From the NCBI GenBank assembly GCA_013041925.1, contig JABDRB010000003.1:186001-250000 (forward strand): 64,000 nt of DNA, given 5' to 3'. Shown in pieces: positions 27,538 through 36,728 of the stretch. Made by a program: the position numbers and the translations under genes. This DNA is from Akkermansiaceae bacterium. GTDB lineage: Bacteria > Verrucomicrobiota > Verrucomicrobiia > Verrucomicrobiales > Akkermansiaceae. The notes under the pieces are model-generated. The model was not told where the DNA came from, did no database searches, and saw nothing but the letters and a program-made list of their open reading frames with translations. Position 1 is the stretch's first letter. Each line of letters starts with the position of its first letter.

Positions 27538-28185
27538 CTAGTCGAGAACAACCAGCGCGATCGCCACCCCCAATAAAACAAAACCAAAGGCGAGGTCAAT
27601 CCAGTGCGCCATCTTCACATACAGCCCCCTGATAGCAGGTGCCTGCAAAAGAAAAACCCACAGGCACCAAAGCATCAACCCCTCAAGCACAATCGTAGCC
27701 CAGAGCAACCCTGGCCATCCACCTGGCGACGACTGAAGGGAGAGGAAGGGCGCCGTCACCCCCGCTAAAAAAACAGCCACTTTCAGATTAAGGAGATTGC
27801 ATAACAAACCACGCCTCCAGTGAACGCCCCACCCGACCTCCACAGGCTTTACTGGGGCACCCACGTTAAGCCTCTCAGATTTCAGGCCACTCTGTATTAA
27901 TTGAAAAGCCAACCAGATGAGATAGATCGCCGCAACCCATTTGACGGCGATGACAAACCGCCCCCCTTTGGATAACACCGAGGCAACTCCAGTCACGGCA
28001 ACAGCAGCATGAAAGGCTAGCCCACAGACAATTCCAATCGCTGTCCAACATCCTGACTTCCACCCCGCTGCAAGTGCCGTGCGTGTAATGAGCAACATAT
28101 CCGGCCCAGGGCTGAACTGCCCAAGTGCCATCACCCCGACAAAAACCATCCACTCAGCTATCCATCCAAGCATTGAAGTCATCAT
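27538..28185 (-). CDS. LysE/RhtB family amino-acid exporter
   Basis: A 215-residue protein with five to six membrane segments. The LysE signature is near the N-terminus (ALGQFSPGPDMLLITRTALA, followed by GWKSGCWTAIGIVCGL), with the VKWVAAIYLIWLAFQLI helix and the cytoplasmic loop before a C-terminal LCNLLNLKVAVFLAGV. Family members export basic or neutral amino acids or homoserine lactones; the substrate cannot be read from sequence. The start codon overlaps the stop of the ABC permease gene (TGATG), so translation is likely coupled, but a functional tie with the ABC transporter is not obvious. Confidence 0.88.
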   Translation of the reverse strand: MMTSMLGWIAEWMVFVGVMALGQFSPGPDMLLITRTALAAGWKSGCWTAIGIVCGLAFHAAVAVTGVASVLSKGGRFVIAVKWVAAIYLIWLAFQLIQSGLKSERLNVGAPVKPVEVGWGVHWRRGLLCNLLNLKVAVFLAGVTAPFLSLQSSPGGWPGLLWATIVLEGLMLWCLWVFLLQAPAIRGLYVKMAHWIDLAFGFVLLGVAIALVVLD

Positions 28186-29201
28186 CAGTAGTCTTTCCGG
28201 ACAAACGAGAAACAAGCCAGCGAGATTACAACCAGCTCAAAAGCAAGTGATGTGCCGATAATATAGGCCTCCGAGTGCCTATTCTGGTAGTCTTCATCAG
28301 CGGCCGATACCGATTGATCAAAATCGTCCGCCCCTGAATCCATAAATCCAGTTGTCTGAGTCAGGTTGCGCCCGTTGATCGTTATTTTTTTCTTCAATAA
28401 ATAAATAGCATCTCGCGTTTTAGGTAACGGAGCTTCCACCCACTTAATCACTCGATGAAGGCGGGCCAGATCAGCATTTACCTCCTTAGGTTCTCGCGTC
28501 TGCTTGGCCTCCCCTGTGCCCAAATCCATTTCTATCCCTTGGGCGGGCACGACATACGCCGCTTTATAGATCAAGCTTTCCGAGACCTGACTCCCCCAGC
28601 TTATCCCCCACACCAAAAGAGCCACCAGCAAGGAGAGCATGGTCGACCTCGTCCATACCGCCATCAGCACCGACACCGAAAAAATTAAACTAAAGACAAA
28701 AACAATCAAGGGGACCGCCCAAAAAATCGTCACATTCCACGAGTCCAACCTCAATCCAATCGCTAAAAATACGATCAAACAAAAAACCAACACCTGAATC
28801 ACAACAACGAGCAGACTGCTGAGGTATTTAGTCACAAACAAGGTGACCCTACTGATGGGCTTGGAGATCGCTACGTCAATGGATCCATTTTGGAGAAAAT
28901 GGGGAAACACCGAGCAAACTGAGATCAAAGCCAAGAGCAAGGCAAACCAACCTAACCAAAAAGGAACCACCACATTGGTGAACAACAGCAAATAGAGATA
29001 CTCCATCAACGGGTTTTGGCTGTTAAACGTCTCGTTCTCCCACTCATAGGCGCCAAACAACACCGAGACCCCATCCGGACCAAAACCGATCGAAGCATAG
29101 ATCAATGCCACCAGCGTCGATAACGCCAGCGAAACCCAAAACAACTTCTTAGCCGCCAATAATCGGTAAGAATCCCAAATTATGGTGATGATCTGTCTCA
29201 T
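28185..29201 (-). CDS. ABC-2 type transporter permease
   Basis: A 338-residue membrane protein with about six hydrophobic segments: one near residues 22-42, then four or five between 70 and 200, and a last one at the C-terminus (ELVVISLACFSFV). A hydrophilic region of about 110 residues (220-325), rich in charged residues, sits between helices and would be a large extracytoplasmic domain. The VFPHFLQNGSIDVAISKPIS segment is the usual cytoplasmic coupling region of ABC-2 permeases. The start overlaps the ATPase stop (ATGA), so the two form one exporter. The substrate is unknown. Confidence 0.82.
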   Translation of the reverse strand: MRQIITIIWDSYRLLAAKKLFWVSLALSTLVALIYASIGFGPDGVSVLFGAYEWENETFNSQNPLMEYLYLLLFTNVVVPFWLGWFALLLALISVCSVFPHFLQNGSIDVAISKPISRVTLFVTKYLSSLLVVVIQVLVFCLIVFLAIGLRLDSWNVTIFWAVPLIVFVFSLIFSVSVLMAVWTRSTMLSLLVALLVWGISWGSQVSESLIYKAAYVVPAQGIEMDLGTGEAKQTREPKEVNADLARLHRVIKWVEAPLPKTRDAIYLLKKKITINGRNLTQTTGFMDSGADDFDQSVSAADEDYQNRHSEAYIIGTSLAFELVVISLACFSFVRKDY

Positions 29202-30142
29202 CGTTTCTCCTCCTCCCCTCCTGACTCGCTAGGTTCGCCGCCCGCTGTCGCTTCCATAAATAAACCTTCTAACGATTGCCTCACCTCACGCATTTCCACC
29301 ATGATCACCCCATCCGCACGCAAGGCATCTAAGATAGGCTGCATCAACACCGGATCCCGCTGGTAAACACTTAAGACATCCCCCGCTATTTCTACGCCGT
29401 CATCGATCAACCTCTGTTGCAGATCAACGGGTATACCACCCTGAGTTCGAATCTCATACCGCTGGCTTTTCTCTGTCAGCTCACTGATGCTCCCCTGCCT
29501 GACAATTTCCCCCTTATCCATAATGGCCACACTGTCGCAAATCATTTCCAGTTCCCCTAATAGGTGACTGTTGATAAATACCGTCTTGCCATCATCACGC
29601 ATCGTCTGAAGAACACGCCGCATCTCGAGTCGACCCTTCGGATCCACCCCGTCAGTCGGTTCATCAAGGAATACGATTTCAGGGTCATTCACCAGTGCTT
29701 GGGCGATGCCTATACGCTGCTTCATCCCTTTGGAGTAGCTCCCCATTTTACGCCCCCCCCAGTCCTGCATCCCGACCATCTCCAGCAACTCAACCGAACG
29801 CACCCGCGCCTTCGCCCGAGGAACCCCAGCAAGCCCCGCCACATAACGGATCACCTCGCCCCCTTTCAAGTATTCAGGAAAACGCGCGTGCTCCGGCAGA
29901 TACCCAACCTTCGCCAACGTTGGCTGATGGCCCACGGGTTCGCCTAACATCGTCCCCACACAGCGTGTAGGCCGGACAATGCTCATCAAAATTTTGACCA
30001 GCGTGCTTTTCCCTGCCCCATTCGGCCCCAGCAACCCGAAAATCACGCCACGGGGGACCTGCAACGACACACTACGCAGGGCCTCCACGCCGCCACGATA
30101 TCGTTTCCGAGTTTCCGCTATATCAATAACAATTTCAGACAC
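29198..30142 (-). CDS. ABC transporter ATP-binding protein
   Basis: A 314-residue ATPase subunit of ABC-2 exporter type. Motifs: Walker A GLLGPNGAGKSTLVK, Q-loop region GYLPEHARFPEYL, signature MGSYSKGMKQRIGIAQAL, Walker B IVFLDEPTDGVDP and the switch histidine in INSHLLGEL. The last 90 residues form a C-terminal regulatory part with alpha/beta character, as in natural-product and Gld/Nos-type exporters. It pairs with the permease that follows by a 4-base overlap. It drives export by ATP hydrolysis at the inner membrane face. Confidence 0.92.
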   Translation of the reverse strand: MSEIVIDIAETRKRYRGGVEALRSVSLQVPRGVIFGLLGPNGAGKSTLVKILMSIVRPTRCVGTMLGEPVGHQPTLAKVGYLPEHARFPEYLKGGEVIRYVAGLAGVPRAKARVRSVELLEMVGMQDWGGRKMGSYSKGMKQRIGIAQALVNDPEIVFLDEPTDGVDPKGRLEMRRVLQTMRDDGKTVFINSHLLGELEMICDSVAIMDKGEIVRQGSISELTEKSQRYEIRTQGGIPVDLQQRLIDDGVEIAGDVLSVYQRDPVLMQPILDALRADGVIMVEMREVRQSLEGLFMEATAGGEPSESGGEEEKR

Positions 30143-30184
30143 GCATACGATACAACATCAACCAAGCAAAACAGCAAGCGCAGA

Positions 30185-30592
30185 TCACTTCCGACGACGC
30201 ACACCCCCTCTGACTTTTTGTGTGCTAAATGACTCCCCACAGTAGGGGCATCGATATCGATCCTTAAACAACAACGAGATCGCAAGCTCCAAACGATAAC
30301 TAACTCCAAAGGCGGGCTTCGCATTCCTATGCTTCTGACATTTTCGCCCCACCCAAAGGGGCGTCATGCACAAAGAACAACGCGTGCCCGATGCCTTGAA
30401 AAAAAATACAAGGCATGAAACCACCCACAGCGCCACAAGCCCTAGGCTGATATACACCCCCCTCTCATCGTGACGGAACGCCGTGTATGCAAGTGAACCA
30501 AATGCCACCGCTCCCAGCAAAATATGCAACATTACATGACAAGCGCCTATTTGCAATTGACGTAATGCATATTTAGATCGCTGATGGTGCAT
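30185..30592 (-). CDS. Membrane protein with split zinc ribbon
   Basis: A 135-residue protein with two membrane helices near residues 20-38 and 46-66 (ISLGLVALWVVSCLVFFF). The cytoplasmic part has two CxxC pairs, CSLCMTPL and CPYCGESF, about 43 residues apart, which together could bind one zinc, and ends in a basic tail (GGVRRRK). I do not recognise a family. It is 42 bases upstream of the ABC ATPase on the same strand and may be part of that operon. Confidence 0.7.
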   Translation of the reverse strand: MHHQRSKYALRQLQIGACHVMLHILLGAVAFGSLAYTAFRHDERGVYISLGLVALWVVSCLVFFFKASGTRCSLCMTPLWVGRKCQKHRNAKPAFGVSYRLELAISLLFKDRYRCPYCGESFSTQKVRGGVRRRK

Positions 30593-30743
30593 AATCTTTC
30601 CTTTTAAACGCGTTGTATCGGGCCTTCACTTGCAGATTCCCACCTCTTATTCAGAAAGAGGAATCACGGCCATAGAACAATCGGTTTACCCGCGTGACCG
30701 ACGTCATGAGATACATAAAGCTTCGCAAAATATCAAGCAAGGC

Positions 30744-32093
30744 TTATTTTTCCACACGACTTTTAAGCTCTCCGTGGGCAACCCTACTGGTCAGCACGTC
30801 TCCTTCATTGACCTCTGTGGCATCCGTAATAATATTGCCCGCTTGGTCCATCGTGATGGAAAAACCACGGGCAAAGGTCGATTCTGGCCCCAATGTCCGC
30901 ACCAGAGACGCCATGCCCTTCAGTCGATCTTCCGCCTGATGCAGCGCGTTCTCACCGGCACGCTCGAGCAGCGCGCGGACGTGATCAAGCCGTTCTTCTC
31001 GGCGCTGCATCACACGCTCAGGGTGATGAGCGGCTTGTAAAATGGCCAACTCTTTGAGTTTACTACGCAAGTCATCAAGCTGACCTTCACAGGCGATTTT
31101 AAGATCCTGCCTGAGTCGGTCTAAATTCTGCATCGGCTCACGCAACGCCCGCTCGGTGCCATCAACACCACTTGGCATCAGCGCACGGCGAGCCGAAGTC
31201 AAAATCGCGGCATCATGCTTCAGTCGGTTTTCCAGCGCACGCTGGAGCGCACCAGAGGATTGGGAAACACGCTTCTTCAACTCTCCAGAATCCGGCACCA
31301 CCAGCTCGGCTGCTGCGCTCGGCGTCGGGGCCCGCATATCGGCTGCGAAATCCGCAATGGTAAAGTCAATTTCATGCCCCACCGCTGAGACCACGGGGAC
31401 CGGGCAGGCATGAATGGCACGCGCCACCACCTCCTCGTTAAAGTTCCAAAGATCTTCCAGCGAGCCACCACCCCGGCCGATAATCATCACATCAACGCGT
31501 GGCAGGTCATATTTTTCGGGTTCGCTCAGTTGCTCAATGGCACGGGCAATACCGATCTCGGCACCCCTTCCCTGCACGGTCACGGGATAAAGGATCGGCT
31601 GCACCCATGGGGCACGACGAGTCAGGATATTCAGCATATCCTGCAGGGCGGCTCCAGTGGGGGAGGTCACCAGACCAATGGTCATGGGAAACTTGGGAAG
31701 TGGCTTTTTTAAAACCGGATCAAACATCCCTTCTTGATCCAGTTTACGTTTAAGGGCTTCAAACTTTGCCTGCAAATCACCCAACCCAGCATCTTCAACC
31801 TGCTTGACAATAAGTTGCACCTGCCCGCGTGCCTCGTAGACGGAAACCTCACCAAAGAGGCGAGCCAGCATCCCATCTTCCGGCTGGGCCTTCGCTCGGG
31901 CGGCGGACCCTCGAAAAAGCACACAGGAAATCTGAGCCCGATCATCCTTCAAGGTAAAATAACAATGCCCACTTGCCTGCCTACGCAGGTTACTGATTTC
32001 GCCCTCCACCCAGATTTCACCAATCTCGATTTCGAGCAAATTTTTCATCCGCCTGACTAAGCGGGTTACGGTAAGAGCATCTGGCACGACCAA
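30744..32093 (-). CDS. xseA: Exodeoxyribonuclease VII large subunit
   Basis: A 449-residue protein of normal XseA length. It has the N-terminal OB domain (WVEGEISNLRRQASGHCYFT and LKDDRAQISCVLFRG), the catalytic domain with GLVTSPTGAALQDMLNIL, and the conserved VDVMIIGRGGGSLEDLWNFN and SAVGHEIDFTIADFAADMRA blocks, and a long C-terminal coiled coil. It forms exonuclease VII with XseB, degrading single-stranded DNA; no xseB is in this window. The start is TTG at 32093, backed by an AAGGAGGAG Shine-Dalgarno site at good spacing. It is divergent from glyS. Confidence 0.95.
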   Translation of the reverse strand: MVVPDALTVTRLVRRMKNLLEIEIGEIWVEGEISNLRRQASGHCYFTLKDDRAQISCVLFRGSAARAKAQPEDGMLARLFGEVSVYEARGQVQLIVKQVEDAGLGDLQAKFEALKRKLDQEGMFDPVLKKPLPKFPMTIGLVTSPTGAALQDMLNILTRRAPWVQPILYPVTVQGRGAEIGIARAIEQLSEPEKYDLPRVDVMIIGRGGGSLEDLWNFNEEVVARAIHACPVPVVSAVGHEIDFTIADFAADMRAPTPSAAAELVVPDSGELKKRVSQSSGALQRALENRLKHDAAILTSARRALMPSGVDGTERALREPMQNLDRLRQDLKIACEGQLDDLRSKLKELAILQAAHHPERVMQRREERLDHVRALLERAGENALHQAEDRLKGMASLVRTLGPESTFARGFSITMDQAGNIITDATEVNEGDVLTSRVAHGELKSRVEK

Positions 32094-32133
32094 AGCATCT
32101 CCTCCTTCCTTTGATCTGACAACCTGAAAGTCT

Positions 32134-32161
32134 TGACTCTTACTTCTTACTTCTTATATCT
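32134..32161 (+). promoter_or_regulatory. Putative promoter of glyS
   Basis: TTGACT (32134-32139), a 16-base spacer, then TATATC (32156-32161). Transcription would start only a few bases before the glyS ATG at 32171, suggesting a leaderless or very short leader. Recognised by eye only. Confidence 0.35.
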
Positions 32162-32170
32162 CCCTCCGCC

Positions 32171-33763
32171 ATGGCCGAACGCGAAAACACCGACCCCGAA
32201 AGAATGGAAAAAATCGTCTCCCTTTGCAAAAGCAAGGGGTTCATCTTCCAATCAGGAGAGCTCTATGGCGGCCTCAACGGCTGCTGGGACTACGGCCCGC
32301 TTGGCGCAGATCTCAAACGTAATATCAAAGACTACTGGTGGCGCAAAAACGTCCAGGAACGTGACGACATCGTCGGCATGGACGGATCCATCCTCACCCA
32401 CCAAGCCGTGCTCACCGCCTCCGGCCACGTCGGCGGATTCTCAGACCCAATGTGCGATTGCTTACTGAGCAAAGCCCGCCTCCGCGCCGACCAAATTGAC
32501 CCACAATCGGGAACCGCCTACCACTACACAGGGGCAAGCCATGACGAATCAGAGTGGTCCGTTGAAAAATCGTTCTCCGTCCTCCTCACCGACCCGAATT
32601 CCGATGAGAATAAAGCACGAAAAACCGCACGCCTCTACTACGCCCAATTCCTCACCAACCAGCAAATTTCGCCTAAGAAATTAAAACTCCAAGGTGAGTC
32701 GACCACCGAGGAAACCGATACCATTTCCTACAACCCCGAAAATGGTTCTCTGCTCACTGAGCCTCGTGAGTTCAATCTCATGTTCCAAACCAAGATGGGC
32801 GCATCCTCCGACGACAACGACCCGAATGCCGTCGCCTACCTCCGACCTGAGACCGCGCAAACCATCTTCGTGCAGTACAAAAACGTGCTCGATTCTACCC
32901 GACAGAAAATCCCCTTCGGCATCGCTCAGATCGGCAAGGCCTTTCGGAACGAAATCAACCCACGTAACTTCACCTTCCGATCACGTGAATTTGAGCAGAT
33001 GGAAATTGAATACTTCTGCCATCCAGACGACGGCATGAAACTCACCGACGAGTGGCTTGAAAAACGGCTCAATTTCTATGAAGAAATTGGAGTGCCACGC
33101 GAGAAACTCCACATTCTAGACGTGCCAGATGGCGAACGTGCCCATTACTCGAAAAAGACCTACGATATTGAATACGAGTTCCCCTTCGGTATTCAAGAGC
33201 TCGAAGGCGTTGCCTACCGCACCGACTACGACCTCGGCAAGCATCAGGAGTGTTCGGGGAAAACGCTCGAATACTTCAACCCTGAGACCAAGGAGAAGTT
33301 CATCCCCCACGTCGTTGAGCCCTCCGCGGGTTGCGACCGCACTTGCCTCGCCGTTCTCTGTGAAGCCTACGATGAGGAAAACCTCGCCGAAGAAGGGGCC
33401 AAACCTGATATCCGCAAAATCATGCGACTCAAACCCTGCATCGCTCCGATCAAGGCCGCCATTTTCCCACTGTTAAAAAATAAACCCGACCTCGTCGCCA
33501 AGGCAAAGGAGGTGCAAATGCTCCTTCAGCCACACATGAACGTGTTCTACGATGAAGCCGCTGCCATCGGCCGCCGCTACCGTCGCCAAGACGAAGTCGG
33601 CACGCCCTTCTGCATCGCCATCGACTTCGAAACCCTCGGAGAGGAAACCGACGACGGTCAAGACCTCACCGATACCGTCACCGTGCGTCACCGCGACAGC
33701 ATGGAGCAAGAACGCGTTGCCATCAGTGAGCTCCTCCCATGGCTGCTCTCAAGAATCGTCTAA
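32171..33763 (+). CDS. glyS: Glycyl-tRNA synthetase, single-subunit (eukaryote-like) type
   Basis: A 530-residue class II synthetase of the homodimeric alpha2 type, not the alpha/beta GlyQ-GlyS pair. Evidence: the N-terminal block [18 protein letters not shown] with [14 protein letters not shown], the motif 2 region ([20 protein letters not shown] followed by [12 protein letters not shown]), motif 3 with [16 protein letters not shown], and the C-terminal anticodon-binding domain ([30 protein letters not shown]). An insertion of about 120 residues separates motif 1 from motif 2, as usual in this type. ATG 32171 sits very close to the putative promoter. rlmH follows 20 bases after it. Confidence 0.96.
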   Translation: MAERENTDPERMEKIVSLCKSKGFIFQSGELYGGLNGCWDYGPLGADLKRNIKDYWWRKNVQERDDIVGMDGSILTHQAVLTASGHVGGFSDPMCDCLLSKARLRADQIDPQSGTAYHYTGASHDESEWSVEKSFSVLLTDPNSDENKARKTARLYYAQFLTNQQISPKKLKLQGESTTEETDTISYNPENGSLLTEPREFNLMFQTKMGASSDDNDPNAVAYLRPETAQTIFVQYKNVLDSTRQKIPFGIAQIGKAFRNEINPRNFTFRSREFEQMEIEYFCHPDDGMKLTDEWLEKRLNFYEEIGVPREKLHILDVPDGERAHYSKKTYDIEYEFPFGIQELEGVAYRTDYDLGKHQECSGKTLEYFNPETKEKFIPHVVEPSAGCDRTCLAVLCEAYDEENLAEEGAKPDIRKIMRLKPCIAPIKAAIFPLLKNKPDLVAKAKEVQMLLQPHMNVFYDEAAAIGRRYRRQDEVGTPFCIAIDFETLGEETDDGQDLTDTVTVRHRDSMEQERVAISELLPWLLSRIV

Positions 33764-33783
33764 TCAGAGGACGCGTCGATCCC

Positions 33784-34221
33784 ATGAAACACCTCATCCT
33801 CGCCGCAGGAAAACCCGCCCTAGGGTATGCTAAATCCGGTGTCGAGGAATACCTCAAACGCCTCAAGCGCTACGGGACCTACGAGCTCAAACACATCAAA
33901 GACGGCAACAGCAAGGACGTCTCCCAACGGCTTCACGAGGCCAGCGCCGGCACACTCCGCATCGTTATGGACGAACGCGGGGAAAGCCTAACGACAGACA
34001 AGCTTACCCAACGCATCAAAGGCTGGGAAATGCGTGGCATCAAACGTGCCAGCTACCTCATCGGAGCATCAGACGGGCACACCCAAAGTCTACGCAGCGA
34101 AGCCGATATGGTCTGGGCCCTATCCCCGCTTACGCTGCAACACGAACTTGCCCTTGTCGTTCTCTTAGAGCAGATCTACCGCATCGCCACGATTCAGCGC
34201 GGCGAACCCTATCACCGCTAG
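33784..34221 (+). CDS. rlmH: 23S rRNA pseudouridine-1915 N3-methyltransferase
   Basis: A 145-residue SPOUT-class methyltransferase that modifies helix 69 of 23S rRNA. The SAM-binding trefoil knot is seen in the C-terminal half ([18 protein letters not shown], then [20 protein letters not shown]), and it ends with the family tail [14 protein letters not shown]. The ATG at 33784 starts the family N-terminus ([11 protein letters not shown]); the same frame runs 15 codons upstream into glyS. Length is close to the usual 155. It is co-directional with glyS. Confidence 0.95.
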   Translation: MKHLILAAGKPALGYAKSGVEEYLKRLKRYGTYELKHIKDGNSKDVSQRLHEASAGTLRIVMDERGESLTTDKLTQRIKGWEMRGIKRASYLIGASDGHTQSLRSEADMVWALSPLTLQHELALVVLLEQIYRIATIQRGEPYHR

Positions 34222-34233
34222 ACACCCCTCTGT

Positions 34234-34413
34234 CTATCGACGATCCAGGATACCCAGTGCCCCTGCACCCTCAGGCCCAGTCGGACGATTCCATGGCATA
34301 TCACTTTTGTCCGATGTCGGACCGATCGGCTTGCGCACCGTCTCCGAATTTGGATTACAGGAAACCAAGGGAAGGAATGCGATCGATAGAAAAACGAAGA
34401 TGATCTTGCTCAT
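34234..34413 (-). CDS. Small lipoprotein, unknown function
   Basis: A 59-residue protein with a lipoprotein signal peptide: MSKIIFVFLSIAFLPLVSC, lipobox LVSC at residues 16-19. The 40-residue mature part is rich in Pro, Gly and Ser and contains DMPWNRPTGPEGAGALG, a tail style I have seen in short verrucomicrobial lipoproteins, though I cannot name a family. ATG 34413 is chosen because it opens the signal; the frame extends nine codons further. It is convergent with rlmH. Confidence 0.6.
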   Translation of the reverse strand: MSKIIFVFLSIAFLPLVSCNPNSETVRKPIGPTSDKSDMPWNRPTGPEGAGALGILDRR

Positions 34414-34532
34414 GAAATCAACGTTAACCACTCCAATCAACGGATCAAGTGCTATTTTTCCAGCGCAGGAAATCAGCTAACCCGTATCAATCACCAACTT
34501 GTGACTTGTCCTCCCATCCATGGAGAACCAGT

Positions 34533-35264
34533 ATGCGCCCGCCCATGCGTTTTCAGCTTCCACCCGATAACCCGACCGATGCGGGACCCCTCTATCGCTC
34601 CCGCCTCTACGAGCGGTTTGTCGAGATCTTACCCGTCTGCACCTACGCCTGCGTGCTGTGGTGTGTTTCCGTTTACTTCCTTCTTAATCAAGAATCTTCA
34701 ACGCATGTTAATGTGAAAAAACTCATGCATTTCCTCGGCGCGACAAGCCATCAAGATCTAGCTAATGGCCGATGGTGGGGGCTCGTGGGCTCAGCCTTCA
34801 TCCACAAGGAGTTCTTTCACCTGGCATTCAACATGTATTGGCTGGTCCGTCTCGGATCACTCATGGAACGCGGCTTGGGTAGCCTCAAAACCTTCGCTTT
34901 CATCGTCGTCGCTGCCTATGTCAGCTCTGCGCTACAGCTGACGATCGGAGGGGGGCCTGGGATTGGGTTCTCTGGCGTGGTGTATGCGATGATCGGTTTC
35001 GTCTGGGGTGCCTGGCCGCGCTACACCGGTTTTCTGGAACGCGTCAACGGGCAGACCGTGCGCTTTTTCCTCATCTGGCAGGGGCTCTGTTTTTTGCTCA
35101 GCTGGGGAGGGATTCTTGCCATCGCCCATACCGCTCACATCTCAGGGATGATTTTCGGTTACCTCATCGGCCAATGGGCGTGCAAGGGCATCAAAGGCGG
35201 CTGGTATTGGCTCGCGGCATGCCTCGCCATGATCCTCATCGCAACGGGCTTGATCATCATCTAA
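34533..35264 (+). CDS. Rhomboid family intramembrane serine protease
   Basis: A 243-residue protein with six membrane segments. The family fingerprints are the HLAFNMYWL helix (H-x-x-x-N) after FIHKEFFH, the catalytic serine in GIGFSGVVYAMIG, and the catalytic histidine in AHTAHISGMIFGYLIG. Together these give the Ser-His dyad of rhomboid proteases, which cleave membrane proteins within or near their transmembrane helices. A soluble N-terminal part of about 40 residues precedes the first helix. The start at 34533 (MRPPMRF) is one of two close ATGs (also 34545). The substrate is unknown. Confidence 0.88.
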   Translation: MRPPMRFQLPPDNPTDAGPLYRSRLYERFVEILPVCTYACVLWCVSVYFLLNQESSTHVNVKKLMHFLGATSHQDLANGRWWGLVGSAFIHKEFFHLAFNMYWLVRLGSLMERGLGSLKTFAFIVVAAYVSSALQLTIGGGPGIGFSGVVYAMIGFVWGAWPRYTGFLERVNGQTVRFFLIWQGLCFLLSWGGILAIAHTAHISGMIFGYLIGQWACKGIKGGWYWLAACLAMILIATGLIII

Positions 35265-35276
35265 CCCGCCACCCGA

Positions 35277-35801
35277 CTATCCCGCTGCCTCATTTTCCAA
35301 TTTCCTCGCCCAGAGCCAAAGGATGTCAGACAGACGGTTTAAAAAACGGCAAGCATCTAAAGACACCCCGTCACCCAAGCCCCATGCCGCCAACTCGGCA
35401 CGCCGACAAATCGTTCGAGCCATATCCATCCATGCGGCCCCCTGATGTCCCGCTGCCCCAGGTCTCGCCCATCCGTCAAACTTCGTGGGCATCTCAACCG
35501 CAACGGTTTCCAACCAATCAATCTCTTCCTGCCCAACCGATGGAAAACCGTCGGAAAGATACTTGTCGCGTTTAGCGGCAGGCACCGAGAGCAGTCCCAT
35601 CAAGGCCACCAAGTGCCCTTGAATACCATCAATCTGCCCTTCGATCTCCTCAGAAACGCCAGACACGCGCACCATGCCCAGCGCCGACGTCAGCTCGTCA
35701 ACCGCACCACACGCCACCACCTCAGGGGCATTTTTAGGCATACGCCCACCATACATCACATCGGTTTGCCCGTCATCACCTCGTCGCGTAATAATGCTCA
35801 T
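35277..35801 (-). CDS. ATP:cob(I)alamin adenosyltransferase, PduO type
   Basis: A 174-residue four-helix-bundle protein that attaches the adenosyl group to cob(I)alamin. It shows the N-terminal phosphate-binding motif TRRGDDGQTDVMYG, the GAVDELTSALG helix, the conserved RTICRRAELAA helix and the final LNRLSDILWLWARKLE. Length and motif order match PduO/MMAB rather than CobA. Presence implies the cell uses adenosylcobalamin, for a mutase, diol dehydratase or class II ribonucleotide reductase, though none is in this window. The gene is convergent with the rhomboid gene. Confidence 0.93.
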   Translation of the reverse strand: MSIITRRGDDGQTDVMYGGRMPKNAPEVVACGAVDELTSALGMVRVSGVSEEIEGQIDGIQGHLVALMGLLSVPAAKRDKYLSDGFPSVGQEEIDWLETVAVEMPTKFDGWARPGAAGHQGAAWMDMARTICRRAELAAWGLGDGVSLDACRFLNRLSDILWLWARKLENEAAG

Positions 35802-35896
35802 GGCTATGGACTAGCACAATCACCCGCAAATGACTTGCACGAAATAGGCTGATCCGTAACTTATCCCGCATCCCCCCCCACCCACCACCTCCCCTC

Positions 35897-36664
35897 ATGG
35901 CAGACACCCTATTAAAACTCGCCCGACTTCACGACGGACCGGAAATCTTCCACAGCCTGCAGGGGGAAGGCATCAGTTCTGGCGTGCCCTCTGTCTTTGT
36001 TCGTGCCTCCCTCTGTAACCTGCACTGCCGCTGGTGTGATACCGACTACACGTGGAACTGGGAAGGCACTCCGTGGGAACACGAAAGGGATCAAGAGCCC
36101 GGCTACCAAAAATTCAGGCGCGACGACACCCTCATTGAAATCCCCGCCCGCCAAGTCGCCGAAAAAGTCGCTAGCTTCTCCTGCCTCCGTGTCATCCTGA
36201 CCGGCGGCGAACCCCTACTCCAAGACAAGGCATGGCAGACAATGATTCAGCATTTACAGGAAAAAAATCCCGCCTACCGCTTCGAAGTGGAAACCAACGG
36301 CACCATCACCCCCAGCGCTGACCTCGATGCCCAGATCCACCAATACAACGTCTCCCCCAAATTAGAAAATTCAGGAAACAGCGCCAGCATCCGATGCCAT
36401 GCCGAGACACTCGCATTTTTTGCCCAATCCCCCAAGGCATGGTTTAAATTTGTCATTTCCAGCTCAGAGGACCTTGCCGAAGTCGATACCATCATCTCCA
36501 CCCACGCCATCCCCCAGAGCCGCGTCCTCCTCATGCCCGAGGGCCGCGATGAACCAACACTGCAACAACGCAGACTCTGGCTTGCCGATGTTTGCCGAGA
36601 CCGCAATTTCCGCTACAGCGACCGACTCCACATCCAGCTCTGGGGAAGCCAACGTGGGGTTTGA
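35897..36664 (+). CDS. queE: 7-carboxy-7-deazaguanine synthase
   Basis: A 255-residue radical SAM enzyme of the queuosine and deazapurine pathway. It has FHSLQGEGISSGVPSVFVR, the cluster motif CNLHCRWCDTDYTW (CxxxCxxC), the ILTGGEPLLQ block and EVETNGTI, and the C-terminal FRYSDRLHIQLWGSQRGV ending typical of QueE. It converts carboxytetrahydropterin to 7-carboxy-7-deazaguanine. No queC, queD or queF is nearby, so the pathway is scattered. ATG 35897 begins the gene. Confidence 0.95.
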   Translation: MADTLLKLARLHDGPEIFHSLQGEGISSGVPSVFVRASLCNLHCRWCDTDYTWNWEGTPWEHERDQEPGYQKFRRDDTLIEIPARQVAEKVASFSCLRVILTGGEPLLQDKAWQTMIQHLQEKNPAYRFEVETNGTITPSADLDAQIHQYNVSPKLENSGNSASIRCHAETLAFFAQSPKAWFKFVISSSEDLAEVDTIISTHAIPQSRVLLMPEGRDEPTLQQRRLWLADVCRDRNFRYSDRLHIQLWGSQRGV

Positions 36665-36681
36665 TTTTTTCGTCTTTTTTT

Positions 36682-36710
36682 GCAACCTTTGCGCAACTTC
36701 TACCCGTAGA
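36682..36710 (+). promoter_or_regulatory. Putative ECF-sigma-type promoter
   Basis: GCAACC (36682-36687), a 17-base spacer and CGTAGA (36705-36710) follow a T-rich stretch, 18 bases before the ATG of the anti-sigma-like gene. The pair resembles ECF promoters (GGAAC ... CGTC/CGTA). Recognised by eye. Confidence 0.38.
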
Positions 36711-36728
36711 CACGGTTCAATAGTCACC

